Shown one piece after another: positions 51,093 to 59,091 of a stretch of DNA of 64,000 bases. Under the pieces are notes generated by a model. That model ran no database searches, had not been told where the DNA came from, and worked only from the letters and a program-made list of their open reading frames with translations. The stretch is taken from contig DASVVT010000060.1 of the NCBI GenBank assembly GCA_036386415.1, positions 105,679-169,678 on the forward strand, written 5' to 3'. The DNA comes from DASVVT01 sp036386415 (GTDB lineage: Bacteria; Acidobacteriota; Blastocatellia; Pyrinomonadales; Pyrinomonadaceae). The translations under genes and the position numbers were made by a program. The first letter of the stretch is position 1. Each line of letters opens with the position of its first letter.

Positions 51093-52535
51093 ATGTCAAA
51101 ACTTTCGATGAAATCTGTCATAGCCTTCACGCACGCGTTCGTCATCTGCATCGCTTCGCTTGCGCCCGGTCACGCCTTCGCGCAGGCGCGACAGCAGAAC
51201 ATGCAGGCGGCGGATTCGCCTGAGCAGGCGACCGCCATCGCGCTTTACGACGAGGCGGCCAATTATGCGCCGAAGAAGTTTCAGGAGTTTCAGCAGAAGA
51301 AGGTGGCTTTCGATCCGAAGCTCCTCGATAAAACTTTAGGTGAACAGCGCGCCCTGGCGGCGCGCAATGCCGGGCAGCTCAGCGCGCGCCGGAATCTCTC
51401 AGGGACAGACTTCTATTACCTGGGCATGCTCTACAACCTGGCGGACAACCTGGACGGCGCGCTTTCGGCGCTGAAGCGATTTCTAAGCGCAGACCAGACG
51501 GGTGTGCCCGTCCATCTCGCTCAGGCGGCGCGCTACATCGTCATTCAACTCGCCGCGAAGAAAGGGGCGCTCGAAGAGGCCGAGAGCACGCTCGCAGACT
51601 ATCTGCGAAATGAGCCGCAGAAAGCGAACGAGCGTGTGACGGTTGAGAAGGTGTTGGCGTCCGCCTACCAGAAGAACAAGCAATGGACTCCGGCCACAGC
51701 GCACGCCGAAGCAGCATTCAAAGCCACCAAGCTCATCTCACCCGACCCGAAGAATCCGAGCGGGCAGCAATACTCTATCTACACGGCGGGCAGCACCCTC
51801 GTAGACATTTATCTGGGGGCGGGCAAGACCACAGAGGCGTTGGCGACGCTGGAAGAGATGCGACGCCTCGCCATCAGCATTCCTTCAGGCAAGCTCTATA
51901 TTGAAGCGACCATGCGGCTCGCAGACCTGCTCATCAACAGCGGGCAGAAACCTGCTGCGCTCAGGATGGTTGACGAAGCAATCGCGGGCGCGGCGACTGG
52001 CGTCAAAAACCAGAAGGAGCAAGGCATTATCCTCGCCGGGCTCCGTAGCAAGCGGGAGCATTTGAAGTTGCAGGGCGAAGCCGCGCCGGAGATCGTCGCC
52101 GAGAAGTGGATAGACCAGACGCCCATCCGCCTCGCAGACCTGCGGGGCAAGGTTGTGCTCCTGGATTTCTGGGCGACTTGGTGCGGCCCGTGCCTCGCCG
52201 CGTTTCCGAAATTGAAGAGCTGGCACGAGAAGTACAGTGACAAAGGGCTGGTCATCCTCGGCCTGACGCAGTATTTCGGTGAAGCGGAAGGGCGCACCTT
52301 GACGCCCGCGCAGGAGCTTGATTTCCTGCGCAAGTTCAAGCAAGAGCACGGCCTGCCCTACGGCTTCGCCATCACAGACAAACCCAACAATAATCAGAAC
52401 TACAGCGTCGCCTCGCTGCCCACAGCCGTGCTCATAGACCGTCGCGGCCAGATACGCCTGATTGAAAGCGGCAGCAGCGCGAGCGAATCAATCGCCGCTG
52501 CCATAGAGAAACTGTTGGGAGAACCGGCGCAATAA
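51093..52535 (+). CDS. TlpA-type thioredoxin-domain protein (paralogue 2)
   Basis: 480-residue exported protein, tandem paralogue of the preceding gene. A regular signal peptide (SVIAFTHAFVICIASLAPGHAFA-Q) is followed by the shared helical-repeat region (FYYLGMLYNLADNLDGALSA) and the thioredoxin fold with classical active site WATWCGPCLAAFPKL and cis-Pro region YSVASLPTAVLIDRRG. The same placement of WIDQ(A/T)P(V/I)RL(S/A)DLRG before both active sites shows a recent duplication; the active-site dipeptides have diverged (PP versus GP), hinting at different redox potentials. It could accept electrons from the CcdA-like domain encoded next. Confidence 0.9.
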   Translation: MSKLSMKSVIAFTHAFVICIASLAPGHAFAQARQQNMQAADSPEQATAIALYDEAANYAPKKFQEFQQKKVAFDPKLLDKTLGEQRALAARNAGQLSARRNLSGTDFYYLGMLYNLADNLDGALSALKRFLSADQTGVPVHLAQAARYIVIQLAAKKGALEEAESTLADYLRNEPQKANERVTVEKVLASAYQKNKQWTPATAHAEAAFKATKLISPDPKNPSGQQYSIYTAGSTLVDIYLGAGKTTEALATLEEMRRLAISIPSGKLYIEATMRLADLLINSGQKPAALRMVDEAIAGAATGVKNQKEQGIILAGLRSKREHLKLQGEAAPEIVAEKWIDQTPIRLADLRGKVVLLDFWATWCGPCLAAFPKLKSWHEKYSDKGLVILGLTQYFGEAEGRTLTPAQELDFLRKFKQEHGLPYGFAITDKPNNNQNYSVASLPTAVLIDRRGQIRLIESGSSASESIAAAIEKLLGEPAQ

Positions 52536-52573
52536 TAACTCTGGGTCTGGAATTCAAATGCTCTCTTTTGACC

Positions 52574-52600
52574 CGCGACTTGCGACTTGCGACTTGGGAC
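52574..52600. repeat. Single heptad arm (ACTTGCG) without inverted partner
   Basis: GCGACTTGCGACTTGCGACT continuing to TGGGACT is a three- to four-fold heptad iteration like one arm of the palindromic elements. I see no matching inverted arm between 52536 and 52688. Confidence 0.6.
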
Positions 52601-52688
52601 TATCTTTCGGGTATACTGGAAGGCCGTAAATGGGCGCGACCGCCGCACGATGACAGGGAGGTCGCCCGTACGGGTCGTCTGAAGAATT

Positions 52689-53918
52689 ATGCAAGGTTCA
52701 AATATCACTATCCCCATTGCATTCGCTGCGGGACTTCTTTCCTTTCTCTCGCCGTGCGTCCTGCCGCTCGTGCCCGGCTACGTCTCTTTGATTTCGGGCG
52801 TCAGCATTGATCGCCTAAAAGGTGAGGCAGGGTCGCACGCCGCCGCGCGGCGCGCCGTCATCTTAAACTCGATTGCTTTTAACGTCGGGCTCTCCGTCAT
52901 CTTCGTCTCGCTGGGCGCGTTGGCGGGGCTGCTCGGAGCTTCCATCACCACCAACCCCTGGGTGCGCATCATCGGCGGAGTGGTCATCATCGGCTTCGGG
53001 TTGCAGTTGATGGGAGTCTTGAAGATCGGCGCGCTCTACAAAGACACGCGCTTCTTTTCGCAGCAGAAGCCGCGCGGCATGCTCGGCTCTTTGACGCTGG
53101 GCATGGCGTTCGCTGCCGGGTGGACGCCCTGCATCGGCCCGATCCTCGGAGGCATTCTGGGGTTGGCGGCCACCAGCGGCGGATGGAGAAGCGGGCTCCT
53201 GCTTTCATCCTTCTACGCGGCGGGGCTGGCCGTGCCGTTTCTCATTACAGGACTCAGCATCAACAAGTTTCTGGACTTCTACTCCAAGTTTCGCCGCCAC
53301 CTGCACAAGGTTGAGGTCGTTTCAGGCAGCGTACTGATGCTGATCGGCCTGGCCGTCGCGCTCAATTACACCGCCCGTCTCTCAAGCATGCTGACCTGGA
53401 TTCCGAACGCGGAGAACTTGATCAAGGTCGCGCCGCCAACGACCACCGCGACTCCGCCCCAGTCAACCGACAAAGCCTCTTACGAGATGGCTCCTGATTT
53501 CGAGTTGCAGACGGCTGATGGGAGAATAATTCGTCTGAGCGATCTGCGCGGACAGGTGGTGCTCCTGAACTTCTGGGCGACCTGGTGCATACCCTGCCGC
53601 GCGGAGATTCCCGCATTCAATGCGATGCAGAGCCAGTACGAGGCGCGGGGTCTGAAAATCGTCGGCGTCTTGACGCAGGATACGCCTGATCGACTGGCCG
53701 AATTTCACAAAGACATCCCGCAGAACTACACCGTCCTGATCGGCACGGACGACATCGGGGCGAGGTTCGGCAACGGCCCCGGTCTACCCATCACCTACGT
53801 GATCGACCGCGAAGGCCGCATCCGGCAGAAAATTTTCGGCGGGAACGAACGCATAGTCTTTGAAGCAGCCATCAAGCCGCTGCTCGACGAAGCCCCCGCG
53901 ACAGCAAGAAAACAGTAG
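52689..53918 (+). CDS. CcdA-TlpA fusion: membrane thiol-electron transporter with periplasmic thioredoxin domain
   Basis: 409-residue inner-membrane protein. The N-terminal six-TM CcdA domain has its redox cysteines in FLSPCVLPLVPGY (Cys 23) and AAGWTPCIGPILGG. After a Thr/Pro-rich linker, a TlpA-like domain carries WATWCIPCRAEIPAF and GPGLPITYVIDREGRI. It should carry reducing equivalents from cytoplasmic thioredoxin across the membrane to its own and possibly other periplasmic thioredoxin domains, as DsbD does by a different domain set. It lies directly downstream of two exported TlpA paralogues, likely clients. The final residues KQ and the TAG stop come from the palindromic element at 53910-54024. 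Confidence 0.93.
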   Translation: MQGSNITIPIAFAAGLLSFLSPCVLPLVPGYVSLISGVSIDRLKGEAGSHAAARRAVILNSIAFNVGLSVIFVSLGALAGLLGASITTNPWVRIIGGVVIIGFGLQLMGVLKIGALYKDTRFFSQQKPRGMLGSLTLGMAFAAGWTPCIGPILGGILGLAATSGGWRSGLLLSSFYAAGLAVPFLITGLSINKFLDFYSKFRRHLHKVEVVSGSVLMLIGLAVALNYTARLSSMLTWIPNAENLIKVAPPTTTATPPQSTDKASYEMAPDFELQTADGRIIRLSDLRGQVVLLNFWATWCIPCRAEIPAFNAMQSQYEARGLKIVGVLTQDTPDRLAEFHKDIPQNYTVLIGTDDIGARFGNGPGLPITYVIDREGRIRQKIFGGNERIVFEAAIKPLLDEAPATARKQ

Positions 53919-54024
53919 ACAGTAGTCAGTAGTCAGTAGAAAAGAAAATCTGTTGATAACGAGCCCTCTAAATTTGAGTTAAGGACAAAGCATAACGTCT
54001 GTTTTTCTACTGTCTACTATTCAG
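53910..54024. repeat. Palindromic element, CAGTAGT heptad family, supplying the CcdA-TlpA stop
   Basis: AAACAGTAGACAGTAGTCAG and onward; a shorter right arm TTTTTCTACTGTCTACTATT lies at 54002-54021. The loop is about 55 nt. The first heptad contains the stop codon of the fusion gene. Confidence 0.83.
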
Positions 54025-54053
54025 TCAACCTTTCATTTTACGGAGTATCGGGC

Positions 54054-54704
54054 ATGAATAAGTTTTTCGCTCTTATCGTCGCGCTCGTCGCGCTCGCATT
54101 CAGCGCCGCCGCAGTCGGCGCGCAGGGCAACCATGAATATGCGCCGCTTGAGGAGAAGGTGATCAACTACAAGGACTGGACGTTCAAGAGCCTGAGTGAC
54201 GACAAGCCCGTCAACCTGCGCCAGTGGGCGCAGGGCAAGCGCCTCGTGATGGTCGTCTATTTCGCGCCGTGGTGTCCGAACTGGACGAACGAAGCTCCCA
54301 TCGCCGCGAAGCTTTACGATAAGTACAAATTGCAGGGCTTCGATGTCGTGGGCGTCAGCGAGTATGGGACGCGCGATGAGGTGCGCCAGTTCTTTGGCGA
54401 GAAGGGCGCGCCCTACACGGTCGTCACCGAATCCGAAGCGAGAGATCAACGCGACAAGACCTCTCACTACACAGTGCGTCAGGCATCGGGCGATACGCGC
54501 CGCTGGGGATCGCCCTATAATGTCTTTCTAGAACCCTCGAAGCTCACTAAAGATGGCGACCTGCTCACGGAAAAAGCCTGGGTCGTCAACGGCGAGCTGA
54601 TCGAGGCCGAGGCCGACAAGTTCATACGCGAACGCCTCGGCCTGGATAAAAAGGCGCAGCTCGGTTTAGATAAAACGCAGATCGGCACACCGTGCGAACA
54701 GTAA
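54054..54704 (+). CDS. Exported thioredoxin-like protein with degenerate active site
   Basis: 216-residue exported protein; signal KFFALIVALVALAFSAAAVG cleaves near GA-QGN. It has the TlpA/AhpC-type fold (WTFKSLSDDKPVNLRQWAQG, VMVVYFAPWCPNWTNEAPIA). The active site reads WCPNW, so only the nucleophilic Cys remains and the resolving Cys is a Trp. A lone Cys near the C-terminus (IGTPCEQ) might replace it. It may therefore work as a peroxidatic or chaperone-like protein rather than as a dithiol reductase. GGAG lies upstream of the ATG. It is downstream of the CcdA-TlpA fusion, separated by a palindromic element. Confidence 0.85.
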   Translation: MNKFFALIVALVALAFSAAAVGAQGNHEYAPLEEKVINYKDWTFKSLSDDKPVNLRQWAQGKRLVMVVYFAPWCPNWTNEAPIAAKLYDKYKLQGFDVVGVSEYGTRDEVRQFFGEKGAPYTVVTESEARDQRDKTSHYTVRQASGDTRRWGSPYNVFLEPSKLTKDGDLLTEKAWVVNGELIEAEADKFIRERLGLDKKAQLGLDKTQIGTPCEQ

Positions 54705-54732
54705 GAGCAGCACACGAAGAGAAGAAAAGTTA

Positions 54733-54807
54733 AGCCACAGATAAACGCAGAGAGACACGGATTTAGAAATCATTCTGACCCGCGTCCATCTGCGTTTATC
54801 TGTGGCT
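54733..54807. repeat. Palindromic element, CACAGATAAACGCAG family
   Basis: AGCCACAGATAAACGCAGAG (54733-54752) pairs with the inverse TCTGCGTTTATCTGTGGCT (54789-54807), almost perfectly. It lies between the convergent thioredoxin-like and Popeye-like genes and may terminate both. Confidence 0.88.
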
Positions 54808-54818
54808 CTTCCGTCCCT

Positions 54819-55466
54819 TTATGACCGGCGCGTCAGCTTTTTAGTCAGATCAGAACTCAAGACAGTTTGCATGGCGGATCGCATGCTGGGATTACGTTTC
54901 AAGAGTTGTCTTAGCTCCTCTTTGTGCCACGAGAGGTAGCGTGTCGGTTCGAGAGCGCGGACGCTCGCCGTCGCCTTGCCTCCTGTGATGAAACTGATCT
55001 CGCCGATAAAGCTCCCATCCTTCAGTTGAGCCAGCGACCGGCCTCCAGCCTCCACGCTGACGAGGCCATTATAGATCAGCATCACACTGTCAAGGGGCTC
55101 CTCTTCAACGGCGAGAACCTGATCCTTCTTCGCCTCCAACCACTTGCCGATGCGTAGCAGCTTCATAAACTCGAAGGGGGCAAAGCTTTTGAACAAGGTG
55201 TCGTAGAGTTCTTTCTCTTCGTCTGTGAACTCGACGCCTCTTCGTTCCTTAATAATAAGCGCGATCTGGACGCAGTTGATGACGATGAAGATGATGTTCC
55301 AGCCGATGACCGTCCAGAGCGGCGTGGCCGGGACGGTATAGTTGAAGATGATTCCGGCAACGCAGGCGAGGATGGACAGAAAGCGTAGCCAGAGAATATC
55401 CTTCACAAGATACGCCAGGGTGGTTAGAATCGACGCGAAGTGTCCGGCAAACTCAAAATAGTTCAT
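54819..55466 (-). CDS. Membrane-anchored cNMP-binding-fold protein, Popeye-like
   Basis: 215-residue protein with three N-terminal TM helices (FASILTTLAYLVKDILWLRF, LSILACVAGIIFNYTVPATP, VIGWNIIFIVINCVQIALII). A cyclic-nucleotide-binding beta-barrel follows, with LYDTLFKSFAPFEFMKLLRI before it and DSVMLIYNGLVSVEAGGRSL, GSFIGEISFITGGKATASV within it. The order of three TM helices then a cNMP barrel, with the LYxxxFKxFxPxEFxKLL linker, is that of Popeye-domain proteins. The phosphate-binding arginine typical of CRP (GE-RAA) is not conserved here (GEISFITGGKATAS), so ligand binding is uncertain. No operon partner. 55467-55687 upstream shows nothing recognisable. Confidence 0.82.
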   Translation of the reverse strand: MNYFEFAGHFASILTTLAYLVKDILWLRFLSILACVAGIIFNYTVPATPLWTVIGWNIIFIVINCVQIALIIKERRGVEFTDEEKELYDTLFKSFAPFEFMKLLRIGKWLEAKKDQVLAVEEEPLDSVMLIYNGLVSVEAGGRSLAQLKDGSFIGEISFITGGKATASVRALEPTRYLSWHKEELRQLLKRNPSMRSAMQTVLSSDLTKKLTRRS

Positions 55467-55687
55467 AAAATTTTCGGTGCGCTGGTGCGGTTAACGACAT
55501 AAGAGAACAGGAGACGCGCGGGTCGCGCCCGACAGTCAATTTCAGCAATACACAAGTGATCTGTGTCCGTCTGCAAGCTCGCCGACCGAAATTTAGATCA
55601 CTCGACTAAAGTGATAGCCGAGCATGCGCGCGTCCGTCAAGAAAGTGGCGGGCAAGAGCATGCGTGGGCGTAGATTAGGTCAGATTT

Positions 55688-58366
55688 ATGCCTTTGGTAC
55701 AAGCAATGAAACGTGGAATCATTTGCCGATTATTGATCTTGATGGTGTTCGCAGGCTTAGCCTCTCTGCTGGTCATACAGGTTGAGGCCAGCCGCGATAA
55801 AACGGAGAATCAACAGCCGGGCGGCTCTCCAGAGAAGACCTGCGATGTTACCTTCCCGCTGCCCAATCCGAGCGAAATCGGGACCCGGAAGTTTGAGAAA
55901 ATGCTCTACGGCTTCCTTGAAAAGGGGTGCTACAAAAACTGGGTGGCCGATTCACAGATACGCAACACGGGGCCTTTCATCGGGGGCGCTTCTTTCGGCA
56001 CGCATCCGGCGGTCAAAATTTACTATTCTCCTGAGGCGTGGGACTGGCTCAAGCGTAGGGACCGGCAGGGTGAGATTCCCGACGGCGCGATGATCGTCAA
56101 GGAGATGTTTCCTCCCCCGGCCAGAGAGGACGCCGTGCTTTCGGGCTGGACTGTGATGGTCAAAGATAAAAAGGGCTCCTTTGACGGATGGTTCTGGTCA
56201 TATCATGCTCCCGGCTATGCCCCAGAAAATCCTGAGATTGATTACCCGGATTCGGGCTTCGGTCTCTATTGCCTCAGATGTCATGCCTCTGCGGAAAAGG
56301 AATCAACCTTCCTCAGCCTCAAGAACGTCGAAGGCGATCCGATCTCCTTCAACATCCTGCAACCGACGATGGGGGCGCACCCTGAGCCCAAGAAGGATTT
56401 TCATGAGCAGGTCGCAACCACCAAACAGGTCGTCGGCGGCCCTTTCCCCACACCGCTGAAATCTCCCGACCCGAACTTCCTCGCGCTGTTCAAAGGGATG
56501 CCAGTGGTGGCGGCGCACGAGGTCAAACGCTTTCCCGGCGAGACGCTGGATCATGTCGTCTCAGAACCAGGCGGGCCGCGCGGGTTTCTCACTTCGAGCC
56601 AGTGTATCGGTTGCCACTCGGCTTCGCATGAGAACATGGCTTTCCTCTTTGAGGAGGCTAACAAAAAGCCTATCAATCTTTCGCCCTATACGGAATGGCG
56701 CGCGTCGATGATGGGTCTTTCAGGTCGCGATCCAATCTTTCACGCGCAACTCGAATCAGAAAAAACGCTCTACCCTTCACAGTCTGAATTCTTCGATAAC
56801 ACATGCTACAGGTGTCACGGCGTGATGGGGCAGCGGCAGATAGAGTTGGACAAGAAGGGGACTTTCAAACACGGCATGGTCTACGCCCAGCCGGATGAAC
56901 CCGGCGGGAAGTACGGGTCGCTCGCGCGCGACGGCGTCTCCTGTGTCGCCTGTCACCAGGCCGCGAAGGAGGGGCTTGGAACGGCGCAAAGCTTCACAGG
57001 GCAATTCAAGCTCGACCCCTTTAACGTCGTCAACGGCCCTTACAAGAGCGAAGAGGTCGCCACGCTGCCGATGAAGAATGCGCTGGGCATCACCCCGCGC
57101 TATGGCGATCAGATCAAATCAAGCGCGCTCTGCGGAAGCTGCCACACAGTCATCCTGCCCGTCTTTGATAGCAAGGGGAAGCCGTTGCTGGACAAGAATG
57201 GGCGTCCCAGAGAGTCTCACGAGCAGATGACCTATCCCGAATGGCTTAACAGCATCTACCAGAATGAGCGTGAGCCGTTTGACCGTGCGACGGCGCGCAC
57301 CTGTCAGGACTGCCACATGCAGACGAAGTTTCTTGACCGCCAACTCGTCTTTCGCATCGCTAACATAGAGGATAACAACTACCCTTATGTGGATTATCGC
57401 GCGCCTGACAAGGAGATCACCTTGCGCGTGCGCGACCAATACTCGCGGCATACGCTGATCGGGATCAACCAGTTTGCGACGATGATGTTCCAGCAATTCC
57501 CGAACCTTCTCGGCATACGCACAGCCGATTACATGTATGCGGAGGGGGTGCTCGGATTGCTCACGGCGCAAAGCTCCAGCTACCGTCTGGCGCGGCAGGA
57601 GACAGCCAGGATAGAAGTGTCCTCCTTAAAGCGAAACGATTCGCATCTGGAGGCTTCTGTCCACGTCGAAAATTTGGCCGGGCACAGCATGCCTTCCGGC
57701 GTCTCGTTTCGCCGCGCCTTCATCACTTTCGAGGCGCTGGACGGCGAAGGGAAGGTGGTCTGGGCGTCAGGCCGCACCAACAGCGTCGGGGCGATTGTCC
57801 GGGGCGTGAGCGATGAGGTTCTGCCGACGGAGTTTTTCTATGATCCGGCGACCCGCAAGCAGGTCTTTCAGCCGCATCACGACGTAATTATGGACGAAGG
57901 CCAGGCGCAGATTTACGAGGAGTTGATGGCGGATCCCAGGGGCAAGATCACGACCAGCTTCGTCGGCCTGGATCATGCTCTGAAAAACAATCGCCTGCTC
58001 CCGAAAGGATGGCGGGGCGACGGGCCTTTCGCGGAATTCACAGGCCCGCATGGCGACGCCGAGCATGATTCCGAGTACATCAACCCATCCGGCTCCACAG
58101 GCTCGGATACGGTTATCTATCGTATCCCGTTGACGGAGCGAACGCGCCGTGTAGCCTCCGTGAGGGCTGTTCTATACTATCAGTCCATCCCTCCCTACTA
58201 TCTGAGAGATCGCTTCACCACCGGAAAAGGCGCTGAGACGAAGCGACTCGCTTACATGACCAGTCATCTGACGGTCAAGCGCACGCCTGTAGAGAGCTGG
58301 AAACTGGGGCTCGTGTGCGCGACCCGTCGGGTCGGAGACGCAAAAAGCGGAACCTGCCAGCCATGA
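55688..58366 (+). CDS. Large exported cytochrome: P460-like N-terminus plus six c-type haem motifs
   Basis: 892-residue protein with an N-terminal hydrophobic signal (LLILMVFAGLASLLVIQVEA). Residues about 60-200 resemble the cytochrome P460 domain (HPAVKIYYSPEAWDWLKRRD; DGAMIVKEMFPPPA; GWTVMVKDKKGSFDGWFWSY). Six CXXCH motifs are visible in order: CLRCH, CIGCH, CYRCH, CVACH, CGSCH and CQDCH. The C-terminal third is a beta-rich domain without haem sites. P460 and multihaem cytochromes of the c554 type both act in nitrogen-oxide or hydroxylamine chemistry, so a periplasmic multi-electron oxidoreductase is plausible, but the substrate is unknown. The start at ATG 55688 or 55706 is undecided. It is monocistronic. 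Confidence 0.88.
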   Translation: MPLVQAMKRGIICRLLILMVFAGLASLLVIQVEASRDKTENQQPGGSPEKTCDVTFPLPNPSEIGTRKFEKMLYGFLEKGCYKNWVADSQIRNTGPFIGGASFGTHPAVKIYYSPEAWDWLKRRDRQGEIPDGAMIVKEMFPPPAREDAVLSGWTVMVKDKKGSFDGWFWSYHAPGYAPENPEIDYPDSGFGLYCLRCHASAEKESTFLSLKNVEGDPISFNILQPTMGAHPEPKKDFHEQVATTKQVVGGPFPTPLKSPDPNFLALFKGMPVVAAHEVKRFPGETLDHVVSEPGGPRGFLTSSQCIGCHSASHENMAFLFEEANKKPINLSPYTEWRASMMGLSGRDPIFHAQLESEKTLYPSQSEFFDNTCYRCHGVMGQRQIELDKKGTFKHGMVYAQPDEPGGKYGSLARDGVSCVACHQAAKEGLGTAQSFTGQFKLDPFNVVNGPYKSEEVATLPMKNALGITPRYGDQIKSSALCGSCHTVILPVFDSKGKPLLDKNGRPRESHEQMTYPEWLNSIYQNEREPFDRATARTCQDCHMQTKFLDRQLVFRIANIEDNNYPYVDYRAPDKEITLRVRDQYSRHTLIGINQFATMMFQQFPNLLGIRTADYMYAEGVLGLLTAQSSSYRLARQETARIEVSSLKRNDSHLEASVHVENLAGHSMPSGVSFRRAFITFEALDGEGKVVWASGRTNSVGAIVRGVSDEVLPTEFFYDPATRKQVFQPHHDVIMDEGQAQIYEELMADPRGKITTSFVGLDHALKNNRLLPKGWRGDGPFAEFTGPHGDAEHDSEYINPSGSTGSDTVIYRIPLTERTRRVASVRAVLYYQSIPPYYLRDRFTTGKGAETKRLAYMTSHLTVKRTPVESWKLGLVCATRRVGDAKSGTCQP

Positions 58367-58410
58367 GCGATGGTTTTATATTGGTTCGAGAGCGTGTTTA
58401 AAAAGGGGCG

Positions 58411-58501
58411 ATTAAACGCAGAGGGCGCAAAGTAAGAAGACGCAGAGGATCGCAAAGAATCTGCGACCTCTGCGAATACCTCTGCGCCCTCTGCGTTTAA
58501 A
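58411..58501. repeat. Palindromic element, CGCAAAG/CGCAGAG word family
   Basis: ATTAAACGCAGAGGGCGCAA and onward, inverse TCTGCGCCCTCTGCGTTTAA at about 58481-58500. The left flank GAGCGTGTTTAAAAAGGGGC is the outer box in inverted orientation. It lies between the convergent cytochrome and NTF2-fold genes. Confidence 0.88.
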
Positions 58502-58526
58502 TCTCAACTCACGGCAACCTCTCTCC

Positions 58527-58946
58527 TCAGTTAATCACGTCCGGCCATTCGTCAAGCGTCGTGAAGGGGATCGGGGAAGCGTGGTGCACGATCATGCGCC
58601 AGCCGCTGCCTGAGCGACGGAAGATGTTGGTGGCCTGCGCGGCTGCCGCCGCCAGCCCTTCGTCCGTCATCATCGAGATGGTTTCGGTGCAGGCGACCCA
58701 CGCGACATCCGCCGCCACTGTGACGCGCTCATTGCTTGCCGCGATAGACATCGAGTTCGAGGCGGAAAAGATAGCCATCCAGCTTTCGCGTATACGCTCG
58801 TAGCCGATGATCGCTTCACGCCCCGGATGGACGCAGATGGCCGCCCCGTCATCCATCCACACTTCGTCCATCGCATCTATTTCGAGCGTGTTCATCGCCA
58901 TATAGAAGCGCTCATTGGCCTCACGCACGCGCTGCTCGTCGGACAT
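58527..58946 (-). CDS. SnoaL/DUF4440-like NTF2-fold protein
   Basis: 139-residue soluble protein of the nuclear-transport-factor-2 fold: REANERFYMAMNTLEIDAMD, VWMDDGAAICVHPGREAIIG, VAWVACTETISMMTDEGLAA and a closing GSGWRMIVHHASPIPF. This is the SnoaL_3 pattern. Such proteins are small isomerases, hydrolases or ligand-binding subunits; none can be specified. I start at ATG 58946 because GGAGG lies 8 nt before it; an ATG five codons upstream overlaps that SD. Confidence 0.87.
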   Translation of the reverse strand: MSDEQRVREANERFYMAMNTLEIDAMDEVWMDDGAAICVHPGREAIIGYERIRESWMAIFSASNSMSIAASNERVTVAADVAWVACTETISMMTDEGLAAAAAQATNIFRRSGSGWRMIVHHASPIPFTTLDEWPDVIN

Positions 58947-58962
58947 CCCCCACACCTCCATC

Positions 58963-59037
58963 GCGGATTGTAGATTGCGGAATGCGGATTAAAAAAGCAA
59001 GGGCACTGTTCTTAATCCGCAATCCGCAATCCGCAAT
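58963..59037. repeat. Palindromic element, GGATTGC heptad family
   Basis: GCGGATTGTAGATTGCGGAA and onward, inverse TTAATCCGCAATCCGCAATC from 59013 to about 59037. It lies between the divergent NTF2-fold and DHH genes. Confidence 0.87.
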
Positions 59038-59091
59038 ATTTTCACGGTCGCGCTTTGCTTTTAGCGAAATCGGCAGCTTATCATTCATCTT

